From Actinacidiphila yanglinensis (GTDB taxonomy: Bacteria; Actinomycetota; Actinomycetes; Streptomycetales; Streptomycetaceae), in the NCBI RefSeq assembly GCF_900107965.1, contig NZ_FNVU01000024.1:29247-93246 (forward strand): DNA of 64,000 bases, in the 5' to 3' direction. Shown in pieces: positions 9,021 to 17,993 of this stretch (position 1 is the first letter of the stretch; each line of letters begins with the position of its first letter). The notes under the pieces are model-generated. The model was not told the DNA's origin. It searched no databases and saw nothing but the letters and a program-made list of their open reading frames with translations. The translations under genes were made by a program, and so were the position numbers.

Positions 9021-9805
9021 GCACCGATCACATGAGTGCGCGACGGCCGGACCGGGCAGCGTCGCCGCCCGCGCTGACCGGCGCGTACCCCGAACCGCTG
9101 TGGCGGCAGGCGAAGTCCGCGCTGGAGGGCCGGATCGCCGTCGGCGAGGTCAAGCCCGGCTCCCGGCTGCCCCCCGAGCGCGAGCTGTGCCAGATGCTGG
9201 GCATCTCACGGGTCACGCTGCGCAAGGCGCTCACCGCCCTGGTCGAGGAGGGGGTGCTGCGCGCGGCGCAGGGCCGCGGCTGGTACGTCGCCGCCGCGGA
9301 GCGCAAGGAGTGGCCCAACACCCTGGAGTCGTTCTCCGAGACCGCCCACCGGATGGGTCTGGTGGCCACCTCCCGGGTGCTGCTCCGCGAGACCGGCCCG
9401 GCCAGCTTCGACGAGGCGGAGGCGTTCCAGATCGCCCCGGGCACCCCGCTGTACCGCCTGGAGCGGGTCCGCATGCTCGACGGGGTGCCGATCGCGGTCG
9501 ACCACTCGCTGGTGCCCGCCGACGTCGCCATCGGCTTCGACGAGGTCGACTTCACCGTCCGCTCCCTCTACGACACGATCGCCGGCCTGGGCTTCGAGCT
9601 CGCGCAGGCCGACACGACCATCGAGGCGCGCCCCGCCGACGCGGCGCTCGCCGGCCACCTCGCCATCGCGGCGGGCACCCCGGTCCTCGACATGCGGCAG
9701 ATCGTCCGCGACCGCGCGCAGCGCCCCCTGCTGTCCTCGTCCATCCGCTACGCCGGCGACCGCTACCGCCTGCGCACCTCCTTCATGCGGAACGCAGGGC
9801 TGTGA
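9017..9805 (+). CDS. GntR family transcriptional regulator with UTRA ligand domain (HutC subfamily)
   Basis: This 262-residue protein has a GntR winged helix-turn-helix at about residues 20-90 (the PPERELCQMLGISRVTLRKA core) and a UTRA effector domain at about 105-260 (LYRLERVRMLDGVPIAVDHS, then a second half ending SSSIRYAGDRYRLR). UTRA domains usually sense phosphorylated amino sugars, histidine-pathway intermediates or similar small molecules. It sits inside the operon, coupled by ATGA to the dehydrogenase before it. The dyad at 7857-7909 is its best candidate operator. The presence of a kinase and SIS protein downstream fits a phosphosugar effector, but that is inference. Confidence 0.92.
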   Translation: MSTDHMSARRPDRAASPPALTGAYPEPLWRQAKSALEGRIAVGEVKPGSRLPPERELCQMLGISRVTLRKALTALVEEGVLRAAQGRGWYVAAAERKEWPNTLESFSETAHRMGLVATSRVLLRETGPASFDEAEAFQIAPGTPLYRLERVRMLDGVPIAVDHSLVPADVAIGFDEVDFTVRSLYDTIAGLGFELAQADTTIEARPADAALAGHLAIAAGTPVLDMRQIVRDRAQRPLLSSSIRYAGDRYRLRTSFMRNAGL

Positions 9806-9846
9806 CCCGGCGTCCCCCGAACCCCCTTCGCAGAAGCGGAGCCCCC

Positions 9847-11931
9847 GTGACCACAGCAACGCAACCTCCCGCCCACGGCGACGCGCACGGCGGCGCGCAC
9901 CGGAGCGCCACCGGCCCCGCCGACGCCGCCGCCTACGGCGCGCCGGCCCTGGCCCGCGCCCTCGCCTCGCCACGCCCCGACGAGATCACGGCGTGCACGG
10001 CCCTCCTGCGGCGGGAGGGCCTGCTCGGCCCCGACACCCACGTCTCCTACTTCGGCCTGGCCGAGCAGGACAAGCGGGAACTGCTGGCCGGCGCGGTCGC
10101 GCCGCGCCGTTTCCGCGCCCTGCTGGTCGACCTGCGCACCGGGGTGTCGCACGACGCCGTCGCCTGCCCCGGCGAGGACCGGATCGTCTCCGCCCGCGTG
10201 CTGGATCCCGCCACCGACGGCCATGTCCCGGTGGTGCTCGCCGAGTTCGCCCTGGTCGAGGAGATCGTGCACCGTGACGAGCGCTGGCTCGCGGCGATGC
10301 GCCGGCGCGGCCTGACCGACATCGACCGGCTGCGCGTCAACCCGCTGTCGGCCGGGGTGCCCGGCGAGGGCGAGGACGGCCGCCGCCTCCAGCGCTGCTT
10401 CACCTTCCTGCAGAAGACGCCGGACGACCTCGGCTGGGCGCACCCGGTCGACGGGGTCACCGTCGTGGTCGACGTGGTCACCCGGGAGGTCCTGGAGGTC
10501 ACCGACCACGCGCAGTTCGCGGTGCCCGAGGAGGACGGCAACTTCCACGACCCGCGCTGGGTCGGCCGGCCGGACCGGGCCGGACTGAAGCCGATCGAGA
10601 TCACCCAGCCCGAGGGCCCGAGCTTCACCGTCGACGAGGACGGCGTCCTCAACTGGCTCGGCTGGTCCCTGCAGATCGGCTTCGACCAGCGCGAGGGGCT
10701 GGTGCTGCGCAATATCGCCATCGACGACGCCGGACGGCGGCGCCCGGTGGTCTACCGCGCCTCCCTGGCCGAGATGGTGGTCCCCTACGGCGACCCCGGA
10801 CCGCAGCGCTGGTTTCAGAACTTCTTCGACTGCGGCGAGTACCTGCTCGGCGGCTTCGCCAACTCCCTGGAGCTGGGCTGCGACTGCGTCGGCGACATCA
10901 CCTACCTCGACGCGGTGCTCGCCGACGCCGAGGGCGGCGTCCGGGTCGTCCCGCAGGCCATCTGCATCCACGAGGAGGACACCGGCATCCTGTGGAAGCA
11001 CTCCGACAACTGGAACGGGGTCTCGCAGTCGCGCCGCAACCGGCGGCTGGTGATCTCCTTCTTCGTCACCGTCGGCAACTACGACTACGGCTTCTACTGG
11101 TACTTCTCGCTCGACGGGAGCATCGAGCTGGAGGTCAAGGCGACCGGCGTCGTCTTCACCTCCGCCTACCCCGGGCCCGGCTACGCCTTCGCCTCCGAAC
11201 TCGCCCCGGGGCTCGGCGCCCCGTACCACCAGCACCTCTTCAGCGCCCGGCTCGACATGGCGGTCGACGGCACCGTCAACGCGGTGGACGAGGTGGAGTC
11301 CCGGGCGGTGCCGCGCGGGCCGGACAACCCGGCCGGCAACGGCTTCACCCAGTCCGTCACCCGGCTGCGCACCGAGTCCGGCGCCCAGCGGCTGGCCGAC
11401 AACTCCCGCAACCGGTCCTGGCTGGTCAGCAACCCCTCGGTCGCCAACCGGCTCGGCAACCCCGTGGCCTACCAGCTCCACCCCGAGGGCCGGCCGGTCC
11501 TGCTGGCCGACCCCGGCTCCGACATCCACCGCCGGGCCACCTACGCCACCCGGCACCTGTGGGTGACCCCGTACGCGCCGGACGAGAACTACCCGGCCGG
11601 CGACCTGGTCAACATGCACAAGGGCGGCGCCGGGCTGCCCGCGTGGACCGCCGCCGACCGCTCTGTCGACGACACCGACATCGTGCTGTGGCACACCTTC
11701 GGGCTCACGCACTTCCCGCGGCCCGAGGACTGGCCGGTGATGCCGGTCGACTCGGCCGGTTTCGCGCTGAAGCCGTACGGCTTCTTCGACCGCAACCCGA
11801 CCCTCGACATCCCCGCGTCGGACGCGGACCACTGCCACCCCGGCGGGCACCACCCCGGGCACGACCAGGCCGACCCGCACGACCCGCAGCACCACGGACA
11901 CCACCACGACCAGGGAAAGGCCGGCGCATGA
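9847..11931 (+). CDS. Copper-containing primary amine oxidase
   Basis: This 694-residue enzyme oxidatively deaminates primary amines to aldehydes with O2, releasing NH3 and H2O2. The start is GTG 9847. The topaquinone consensus T-x-x-N-Y-D appears as TVGNYDYG with the precursor Tyr at residue 412. Copper ligands are visible as HQH (His461, His463) and a third His in GLTHFPRPEDWP (His622). A catalytic-base region DCGEYLLGG precedes them. There is no signal peptide, so it is probably cytoplasmic. The last 35 residues are very rich in His and Asp, perhaps a metal-binding tail. The gene is coupled by ATGA to a sugar-type isomerase, and an aldehyde dehydrogenase lies 4 kb downstream, so the amine substrate is likely derived from the imported compound. 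Confidence 0.95.
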   Translation: MTTATQPPAHGDAHGGAHRSATGPADAAAYGAPALARALASPRPDEITACTALLRREGLLGPDTHVSYFGLAEQDKRELLAGAVAPRRFRALLVDLRTGVSHDAVACPGEDRIVSARVLDPATDGHVPVVLAEFALVEEIVHRDERWLAAMRRRGLTDIDRLRVNPLSAGVPGEGEDGRRLQRCFTFLQKTPDDLGWAHPVDGVTVVVDVVTREVLEVTDHAQFAVPEEDGNFHDPRWVGRPDRAGLKPIEITQPEGPSFTVDEDGVLNWLGWSLQIGFDQREGLVLRNIAIDDAGRRRPVVYRASLAEMVVPYGDPGPQRWFQNFFDCGEYLLGGFANSLELGCDCVGDITYLDAVLADAEGGVRVVPQAICIHEEDTGILWKHSDNWNGVSQSRRNRRLVISFFVTVGNYDYGFYWYFSLDGSIELEVKATGVVFTSAYPGPGYAFASELAPGLGAPYHQHLFSARLDMAVDGTVNAVDEVESRAVPRGPDNPAGNGFTQSVTRLRTESGAQRLADNSRNRSWLVSNPSVANRLGNPVAYQLHPEGRPVLLADPGSDIHRRATYATRHLWVTPYAPDENYPAGDLVNMHKGGAGLPAWTAADRSVDDTDIVLWHTFGLTHFPRPEDWPVMPVDSAGFALKPYGFFDRNPTLDIPASDADHCHPGGHHPGHDQADPHDPQHHGHHHDQGKAGA

Positions 11932-12680
11932 CGACCGCACCACCGCTGGGGATCCAGCTCTACAGCGTGCGTGACGACATCGGACCCGCGGACCTCGACC
12001 GCACGCTCGCACGGCTGGCGGGCCTCGGCTTCTCCCACGCGGAACCGTACGACATCCTCAGCGACACCGACGGGCTCGGCGCCGCCCTGCGCGACGCGGG
12101 GTTGCTGGCCGCCACCGCCCACGCCTCCGTGCTGCGGCACGACGTGGCCGACGTGCTGGACGCCGCGCAGGCCCTCGGCATCGGGTGCGTGATCACGCCG
12201 TACGTCGACCCGGGCAGCATCGCCGACCGGGCCGGGGTGGAACGCCTCGCCGCGACCCTCAACGACGCCGCCGCGGCCGCCGCCGCACGCGGCATCCGGA
12301 TCGGCTACCACAACCACGACTTCGAGTTCGCGCAGCTCGTCGACGGCGTCCCCGCCTACGACCTGCTCGCCGAACTCCTCGATCCCGCGGTCGCCTTGGA
12401 GGTCGACGTCTACTGGGCGGGGGTCGGCGGCGCCGACGTCTTCGAGCTGCTGCCCCGCCTGGGCGACCGGGTGCGGCACCTGCACGTCGTCCACGAGCGG
12501 GAGCCGGGCAACGACCGGCCGGTCCGGGGTGTGGACACCGCCGGGCGGATGGACGAGGTGCTGGCGCTGGCCGCGCCGAGCCTGGAGCTGCCGGTCGTCG
12601 AGGTCGTCGCGCACCACAGCGACGTGTGGCCGCTGGTCGAACGCAACGCCGCGTACTTCCTGGCCGGAGCGGGCCGATGA
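11928..12680 (+). CDS. Sugar phosphate isomerase/epimerase (TIM barrel), second copy
   Basis: This 250-residue protein opens LGIQLYSVRDDIG, a hallmark of the AP-endonuclease-2-like isomerase family, and carries the metal-site pattern HASV, GYHNHDFEF, LEVDVYW and HLHVVHE. It overlaps both neighbours by 4 bases (amine oxidase before, Gfo/Idh/MocA after). It is clearly a paralogue of the protein at 6076, but the two are divergent in sequence, so separate substrates are likely. Confidence 0.9.
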   Translation: MTTAPPLGIQLYSVRDDIGPADLDRTLARLAGLGFSHAEPYDILSDTDGLGAALRDAGLLAATAHASVLRHDVADVLDAAQALGIGCVITPYVDPGSIADRAGVERLAATLNDAAAAAAARGIRIGYHNHDFEFAQLVDGVPAYDLLAELLDPAVALEVDVYWAGVGGADVFELLPRLGDRVRHLHVVHEREPGNDRPVRGVDTAGRMDEVLALAAPSLELPVVEVVAHHSDVWPLVERNAAYFLAGAGR

Positions 12681-13807
12681 GCGAGCTCAAGAGCGGGCCG
12701 GTCCGGGTCGCGGTCGTCGGCGCCGGCGACATCTCCGACCAGTACCTGAAGGCTTTCACCGGCTATCCCGACCTCGCCGTCGCCGCCGTCGCCGACCTGG
12801 TGCCGGACCGGGCCCGCGCGCAGGCCGAGGCGTACGGCGTCCCGGCCTGGGGCAGCACCGAGGAGGTGCTGCGGCGCGACGACGTCGACCTGGTGGTGAA
12901 CCTCACCGTCCCCGCCGCGCACGCCGAGGTCGCACTCGCCGCCATCGCGGCCGGCAAGCACGTGTGGGGCGAGAAGCCGCTGGCGCTGGACCGGGTGAGC
13001 GCCCGCGCGGTGCTGGACGCGGCGGACGCCGCCGGCGTCGTGGTCGGCAACGCCCCGGACACGGTGCTCGGTCCCGGCGTGCAGACCTCCCACCGGCTGC
13101 TGGCCGAGGGCGCGATCGGCGTGCCGCGGACGGTCCTCACCCTCATGCAGGGGCCGGGGCCGGACCTGTGGCACCCGCGGCCGCAGTTCCTCTTCGCCAA
13201 GGGCGCCGGGCCGCTCTTCGACATCGGCCCCTACTACCTGACCGCGCTGGTGCAGTTGCTGGGCCCGATCGTCTCGGTCAGCGCGAGCGGGCAGATCCCG
13301 CGCGCCGAACGCGTCGTCATGGAGGGGCCGGACGCCGGCACCGCGTTCCCGGTGGAGGTGCCCACCCACCTCAGCGTGGTGACGACGTTCGCCTCCGGGA
13401 CGGTCGGCACCTCGGTGTACAGCTTCGACTCCCCGCTGCGCCGCCAGCTGTTCGAGATCACCGGCTCCGAGGGCGTGATGGAGGTGCCGGTCAGCGGGTT
13501 CGACGGCGACACCCGGCTGCTGACCGGGACCGCGCGCGACACGCCCTGGACCACCGTGCCGGCCGTCGGCGTCCCGAGCGGGCGGGGGGTCGGGGTCCTC
13601 GAACTCGCCCGCGCCCTGCGGGCCGGACAACGGCCGCGCGCCAGCGGCGAACTGGCCTACCACGTGCTGGACGTCATGCTCGCGGTCGAGGAGTCCGCCG
13701 AGCTCGGCACGCCGGTCCGGGTGGCGAGCAGCGCGCCCGAGGTGCCCCCGATCCCACCGCAGTGGGACCCGACCGCACGGACCTACGACGGAACGGAGCA
13801 GACATGA
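12677..13807 (+). CDS. Gfo/Idh/MocA family oxidoreductase, second copy
   Basis: This 376-residue dehydrogenase has the Rossmann motif VAVVGAGDISDQYL near residue 9, the conserved catalytic segment WGEKPLALDR near 96 (EKP motif intact, unlike the copy at 7980) and a DIGPYYLTALVQLLGP segment matching the family's D-x-G-x-Y/H motif. It is longer than the first copy and ends in an ATGA overlap with the SIS gene. With the first copy it gives the pathway two NAD(P)-linked redox steps, as in inositol or amino-inositol routes, where oxidation and later reduction alternate. Confidence 0.92.
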   Translation: MSELKSGPVRVAVVGAGDISDQYLKAFTGYPDLAVAAVADLVPDRARAQAEAYGVPAWGSTEEVLRRDDVDLVVNLTVPAAHAEVALAAIAAGKHVWGEKPLALDRVSARAVLDAADAAGVVVGNAPDTVLGPGVQTSHRLLAEGAIGVPRTVLTLMQGPGPDLWHPRPQFLFAKGAGPLFDIGPYYLTALVQLLGPIVSVSASGQIPRAERVVMEGPDAGTAFPVEVPTHLSVVTTFASGTVGTSVYSFDSPLRRQLFEITGSEGVMEVPVSGFDGDTRLLTGTARDTPWTTVPAVGVPSGRGVGVLELARALRAGQRPRASGELAYHVLDVMLAVEESAELGTPVRVASSAPEVPPIPPQWDPTARTYDGTEQT

Positions 13808-14823
13808 GCGAGGGTTACCTCACCTACCGCGCGGCCCGCGAGACCCAGGCGGAGGAGCTGGAGGCCGCGATATCCCGGCTGGCACCGGCGGTGGCCTCGC
13901 TCGGCGCGGCCGGCCTGCTGGCCGGTCCCGGGCCGGTGTTCGTCGGCATCGGCGCCAGCCTGGCCGCCGCGTGCGCCCCGGTGTGGTCGCTGCGCAGCCG
14001 CGGCGTGCACTCCTGGCGGCTGGGCGCGGGCGACCACCCGCTGCCCTACCCCGCCAGCAGCCACCCGGTGTTCGCGGTGTCCCAGAGCGGGCGCAGCGCG
14101 GAGACGCTGGCGGTGCTCCGGTCCGTCGACCCGTCGCTGCGGTACGCCGTGGTCAACATGACCCCGTCGCCGATCGCGGACGTCGCCACCGGCGTGCTGG
14201 ACATCGGCAGCATCCCCGACAGCTACGCCTCCACCATCGGCTACACCGCCACCGTCGCCGCGCTCGGCATGCTCGCCGACGCGTGGGACGGCGGCGCTCC
14301 CGACGAGGGCTGGGCCCGGCTCGGCGCGCTGTTCGCCGCGACGGAGAAGGACCTGCGCGAGCAGGTGCGGGCGCTGGCCCCGCTGTTCGCGACGGCCACC
14401 TCCGCGGACTTCGTCGGCACCGGGCCCGCGGTGGGGTCGGCCGAAGCCTCCGCCCTGCTCTTCCGCGAGGTGGTCCGGATCCCCTCGACCGGGATGAGCA
14501 CCCGCCAGTACCTGCACGGCGCCATGGAGTCGGCCGGCGGCGGGGTGCACGTCGTCTTCGGCGACGAGCGCGAGCACACGGTGGCCGACACCCTGGCGGC
14601 CGCCGGGCACCCGGTGGTGCTCGTCACCGCCGAACCGGTCGCGGAGCGGCCCCGGTTGCACCCGGTCCGGGTGCCGCGGCTGCCCGCCGCGCAGCGCGCC
14701 GTCATGGAGATCCTGGTCGCGCAGATCCTGGTGGAGGCGGTCGCGGAGGTCCGCGAGGTGCAGATCGAGGAGTTCGTGTTCCACAACGCCGACATCAAGG
14801 TGACCGAGGGGCCCGCGGTATGA
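13804..14823 (+). CDS. SIS domain protein (sugar isomerase / amino-sugar deaminase-isomerase like)
   Basis: This 339-residue protein has two SIS folds, as in the isomerase half of glucosamine-6-phosphate synthase and AgaS. Visible features are VFVGIGASLAAACAPVWSLR, the phosphosugar-binding SQSGRSAETLAVLRS motif near residue 97, NMTPSPIADVA, and in the second half TGPAVGSAEASALLFREV and the MESAGGGVHV stretch. It lacks a glutaminase domain, so it would act as an isomerase or deaminase or bind a phosphorylated amino sugar. It is coupled by ATGA to a sugar kinase, which fits phosphorylated substrates. Confidence 0.88.
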   Translation: MSEGYLTYRAARETQAEELEAAISRLAPAVASLGAAGLLAGPGPVFVGIGASLAAACAPVWSLRSRGVHSWRLGAGDHPLPYPASSHPVFAVSQSGRSAETLAVLRSVDPSLRYAVVNMTPSPIADVATGVLDIGSIPDSYASTIGYTATVAALGMLADAWDGGAPDEGWARLGALFAATEKDLREQVRALAPLFATATSADFVGTGPAVGSAEASALLFREVVRIPSTGMSTRQYLHGAMESAGGGVHVVFGDEREHTVADTLAAAGHPVVLVTAEPVAERPRLHPVRVPRLPAAQRAVMEILVAQILVEAVAEVREVQIEEFVFHNADIKVTEGPAV

Positions 14824-15758
14824 GGGTCCTCGTCGGCGCCGACATCGGCGGCACCAAGCTCGCGATCCGGGTGGCGGCACCGGACGGCGCGGTCCGCGCC
14901 GACGTCGAGGTCCCCTCCACCGGCTGGGACGCCGCTCCGGTCGAGCGCGCCGCGCGCTGGCTGCTGGACCGGGTCGGGGCCGCGCTGCCCGCGGGCGACG
15001 AGATCGCCGCCCTCGGAGTCGGCGCGCAGGGCTGCGACACCCAGGAGCACTGCGCCCGCCTGGCCGCGGCGATCGAGGCGCTGGCGGTGCCCGCCACGGT
15101 CGTCAACGACGGCGCGCTGCTGGTCCCGGCCGCGGGCCTGGACGTCGGGATCGGTGTCATCGCCGGTACCGGCTCGATCGCGGTCGGCGCCGACGCGGAC
15201 GGCGGCGTGCTGTTCGCCGGCGGCTGGGGCTGGGTGCTCGGCGACGAGGGCAGTGCCCCGGCGCTCGTCCGCGAGGCGGCGAAGGCGGCGCTGGCCGGCC
15301 ACGACGCGGGGCGCGCGGACGACGGCCTGCTGTCCGAACTGCTCGCCCACTACGGGGTGTCCGACGCCCCGGGGCTCGCCCGCGCGGTCAACGACTCCCC
15401 TACGCCCGAGACATGGGGTCCGGCCGCGCCGGCGGTCTTCCGGGCCGCCGCCACGGGTTCCGCGTCCGCGCACGCCGTGGTGGACGACGCCGCGCTGCGG
15501 CTGACCGCCCTGGTGACGAGCCTGCGGGCGCGCGGCGCGGTCGGCGGCACCGTCGTGGCCGCGGGCGGCGTCGTCCTCGGCCAGCCCCTGCTGGCCGACC
15601 GGCTGCGGGCCCGGCTGGGCGAGGCGCACCCCGATCTGACGCTGCGCCTGCTGGAGGTACCGCCGGTGGCGGGCGCGGTGGCCCTGGCCGGGGTCCGGCA
15701 CCGCGCGACCGGCGCGGACACGGCGGACACGGCGGACACAGCGGACACAGCACCCTGA
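14820..15758 (+). CDS. BadF/BadG-type sugar kinase (N-acetylglucosamine kinase-like)
   Basis: This 312-residue ASKHA-fold kinase begins MRVLVGADIGGTKLAIRV, the phosphate-1 DxGGT motif. It continues with VVNDGALLVPAA, the phosphate-2 region GVIAGTGSIAVGAD, and GWGWVLGDEGSAPALVREA, which is characteristic of BadF/BadG and GlcNAc kinases. The adenosine motif is VVAAGGVVLGQPLL. The protein ends in a simple (ADT)4-AP tail encoded by four 9-nt repeats (15714-15749). It would phosphorylate a free sugar or amino sugar entering the pathway, and is the last gene of the tightly overlapping unit that starts at 7980. Confidence 0.9.
   Translation: MRVLVGADIGGTKLAIRVAAPDGAVRADVEVPSTGWDAAPVERAARWLLDRVGAALPAGDEIAALGVGAQGCDTQEHCARLAAAIEALAVPATVVNDGALLVPAAGLDVGIGVIAGTGSIAVGADADGGVLFAGGWGWVLGDEGSAPALVREAAKAALAGHDAGRADDGLLSELLAHYGVSDAPGLARAVNDSPTPETWGPAAPAVFRAAATGSASAHAVVDDAALRLTALVTSLRARGAVGGTVVAAGGVVLGQPLLADRLRARLGEAHPDLTLRLLEVPPVAGAVALAGVRHRATGADTADTADTADTAP
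15714..15749 (+). repeat. Four tandem 9-nt units encoding Ala-Asp-Thr
   Basis: Four copies of GCGGACACG/A follow one another without interruption at the 3' end of the kinase gene and encode (Ala-Asp-Thr)4. They look like replication slippage in a dispensable C-terminal tail. Confidence 0.9.
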
Positions 15759-15865
15759 GGCCCGTACCGCGGCACGACGTGTGACGACGACCCGGCGGGC
15801 CCGCCCCGGAGCGGCCCGCACGCGCTTCTCCCCTTGACCGGGAGCCCTCCCGAATGGAGTCGAGC

Positions 15866-17326
15866 ATGGCAGAGCACCACCACCCCTGGACGGGGTCCCT
15901 CTACGTCGACGGCCGGTTCCGGCCGCCCGCGGCGGGAGGTTCCCTCCCGGTCCACGACAAGTCCTCCGGCGAGCTGCTGGGGGTCGCCGGCGACGCCGGG
16001 CCCGAGGACGTCGACGCGGCCGTGGCCTCCTCGGTCGCCGCCCAGCAGGCGTGGGCCGCGCTTCCCTACAGCGAGCGTGCCGCGGTCCTGCGCCGGGCCG
16101 CGGCGGCCCTCGAAGCCGCCGATGGGCTCCGCGAGTTGATCATGCGGGAGACCGGCAGCATCGCGGGCAAGGCCGACTACGAGATCGCCTCGGCGGCCGG
16201 CGAGCTGTTCGAGGCGGCGGCGCTCGCCTCGCGACCGGTCGGCGAGGTGCTGCGCACCGGCCACCCGGGCCGCTTCTCGGTGGCCGAGCGCGTCCCGGTC
16301 GGCCTGGTCGCGGCGATCACGCCGTGGAACTTCCCGCTGGTGCTGGGGATGCGGGTGATCGCGCCCGCCCTCGCGCTCGGCAACGCCCTCCTGCTCAAGC
16401 CCTCGCCGGAGACGCCGCTGTCCGGCGGTCTGGCGCTGTGCGAGCTCTTCGAGCAGGCCGGCGTGCCGGCCGGCGTCTTCCAGGTGCTCCCCGGCGGCGA
16501 GGCGGTCGGCCGCCGGCTGGTCGAGCACCCGGACGTGGCGATGGTCCACTTCACCGGCTCGACGACCGTCGGGCGCGAGATCGCCGGAACCGCGGGGTCG
16601 CTGCTGAAGAAGACGTCCCTCGAACTCGGCGGCAACAACGCCCTGCTGGTCCTGGACGACGCGGACGTCGACCAGGCCGCCATGATCGGCGCGTGGTCGA
16701 GCTTCCACTACCAGGGCCAGACCTGCATCAGCGCCGGCCGGCACATCGTCGACCGCGCGGTCGCCGACGCGTACCTGGACAACCTCACCGCCCGCGCGGC
16801 GGCCGTGACCGTGGGCGACCCGCTGCGGGACGGCACCGGCCTGGGCCCGATCATCAACGACGTGCAACTGGCGCGCGCCCGGCGGCTGCTGGACGACGCG
16901 GTCGCGGGAGGGGCCCGGATCCTGACCGGCGGGACGAACGAGGGCAGGTTCTTCCGCCCCACCGTCGTCGTGGACGTCGACCCGGCCGCCGCGCTGTGGA
17001 CCGAGGAGATCTTCGCGCCCATCGCGCCCGTCGCGGTCGTGGACGGCACCGAGCAGGCCGTCGCGCTCGCCAACGACACGGGTTACGGGCTGGTCTCCTC
17101 CGTCGTCGGCTCCGACGTGCACCGCGCCACCGAGGTCGCCCGCCGCCTGAACTGCGGCATGGTCCACGTCAACGACGCGACACCGCAGGACGAGCCGCTT
17201 GCCCCGTTCGGCGGGATCGGCCAGTCCGGTCTGGGCGGCCGGGCCGGCGGCGACTCCAACCTCGAGGAGTTCACCGAGCGGCGCTGGCGGACCGTCACCG
17301 GCGACCCGGTGCACTACCCGTACTAG
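15866..17326 (+). CDS. Aldehyde dehydrogenase (benzaldehyde/vanillin dehydrogenase-like)
   Basis: This NAD(P)-dependent aldehyde dehydrogenase has 486 residues from ATG 15866, which has GGAG 9 bases upstream; an in-frame ATG at 15854 would add 4 residues. Family features are ITPWNFPL with the catalytic Asn, KPSPETP, the NAD-binding FTGSTTVGREI, the general-base Glu in LELGGNN and the nucleophile Cys in GQTCISAGRH. The pattern of the N-terminal half is closest to benzaldehyde and vanillin dehydrogenases. It lies 107 bases after the kinase gene and could oxidise the aldehyde made by the copper amine oxidase to an acid. Confidence 0.93.
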   Translation: MAEHHHPWTGSLYVDGRFRPPAAGGSLPVHDKSSGELLGVAGDAGPEDVDAAVASSVAAQQAWAALPYSERAAVLRRAAAALEAADGLRELIMRETGSIAGKADYEIASAAGELFEAAALASRPVGEVLRTGHPGRFSVAERVPVGLVAAITPWNFPLVLGMRVIAPALALGNALLLKPSPETPLSGGLALCELFEQAGVPAGVFQVLPGGEAVGRRLVEHPDVAMVHFTGSTTVGREIAGTAGSLLKKTSLELGGNNALLVLDDADVDQAAMIGAWSSFHYQGQTCISAGRHIVDRAVADAYLDNLTARAAAVTVGDPLRDGTGLGPIINDVQLARARRLLDDAVAGGARILTGGTNEGRFFRPTVVVDVDPAAALWTEEIFAPIAPVAVVDGTEQAVALANDTGYGLVSSVVGSDVHRATEVARRLNCGMVHVNDATPQDEPLAPFGGIGQSGLGGRAGGDSNLEEFTERRWRTVTGDPVHYPY

Positions 17327-17342
17327 CCGAACCGGCCACGCG

Positions 17343-17888
17343 ATGCACCAACTCGCCGCCGTGGCAGGGCTCCTGGGGGCGGCGGCGTGCCTGGCGGAGC
17401 GGCTCGCCGGGCCGGTCCGCCACTGCGGCCCGCCCGCGGTGGCCCTGGCGGTCATGGCGCTGATGGCCAGCGGGGCGGGCGGCACGGCACTGGTGGCGGG
17501 GGCCTGCGCCGTCGCCGGTGCCTGCGTGTGGACCGCGCTCGCCGCCGCGTGCCCCGGCGCGCGGGCCCCGGCGGTGGTGGACCTCGCCACGATGGCACTG
17601 ATGACCGCGGCGGCCGCGCGGGCGGGCCGGCACGGGCCCGCCGGGGCTCACCCGCCCGGGATGCGGATGGACGCCGCCGCGGGCGCGTACGACACGAGGT
17701 TCTTCCTGTTCCTCGTGGCGTGCTGGGCGCTGGCCAGGGCCGGCGTGCGCCTCACCGCACTGGTGGGGCCCGCCGGCACCGGCCGGCCGCTCTCCCCCGG
17801 CCCGCGCGCGTCGACCGGCGGCCGCGCGGTCCTGCGGGAGCTGGGCAGCGCGGCGATGGTCGTCGCGATGGCGGCGATGCTCGCCTGA
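17343..17888 (+). CDS. Small multi-pass membrane protein of unknown function
   Basis: This 181-residue protein is made largely of hydrophobic segments rich in Ala, Val and Met (about residues 3-20, 25-60, 75-90, 125-145 and 165-181). It has a central MRMDAAAGAYDTRFFLFL stretch. It faintly resembles DUF5134-type actinobacterial membrane proteins, but I cannot confirm that. The start ATG lies 16 bases after the aldehyde dehydrogenase stop, with no clear ribosome binding site, so it may be translated by reinitiation. A strong hairpin follows the gene. Confidence 0.6.
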   Translation: MHQLAAVAGLLGAAACLAERLAGPVRHCGPPAVALAVMALMASGAGGTALVAGACAVAGACVWTALAAACPGARAPAVVDLATMALMTAAAARAGRHGPAGAHPPGMRMDAAAGAYDTRFFLFLVACWALARAGVRLTALVGPAGTGRPLSPGPRASTGGRAVLRELGSAAMVVAMAAMLA

Positions 17889-17915
17889 CGGCGCGGGACG
17901 TACTTTGACAGCCAG

Positions 17916-17939
17916 CGCCGCCCGGAACCCCGGGCGGCG
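17916..17939 (+). terminator. Hairpin terminator candidate
   Basis: A perfect 10-bp stem (CGCCGCCCGG with CCGGGCGGCG) closes on a 4-base AACC loop, 28 bases after the membrane protein stop. There is no T-run, as is usual in high-GC actinobacteria. It would end the long catabolic transcript before the GH9-like gene. Confidence 0.6.
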
Positions 17940-17993
17940 ACCGGGGGCCGGTCCCCCGGGCCACCGGTACGACGGAAGGGGCGGTACCCCCGG

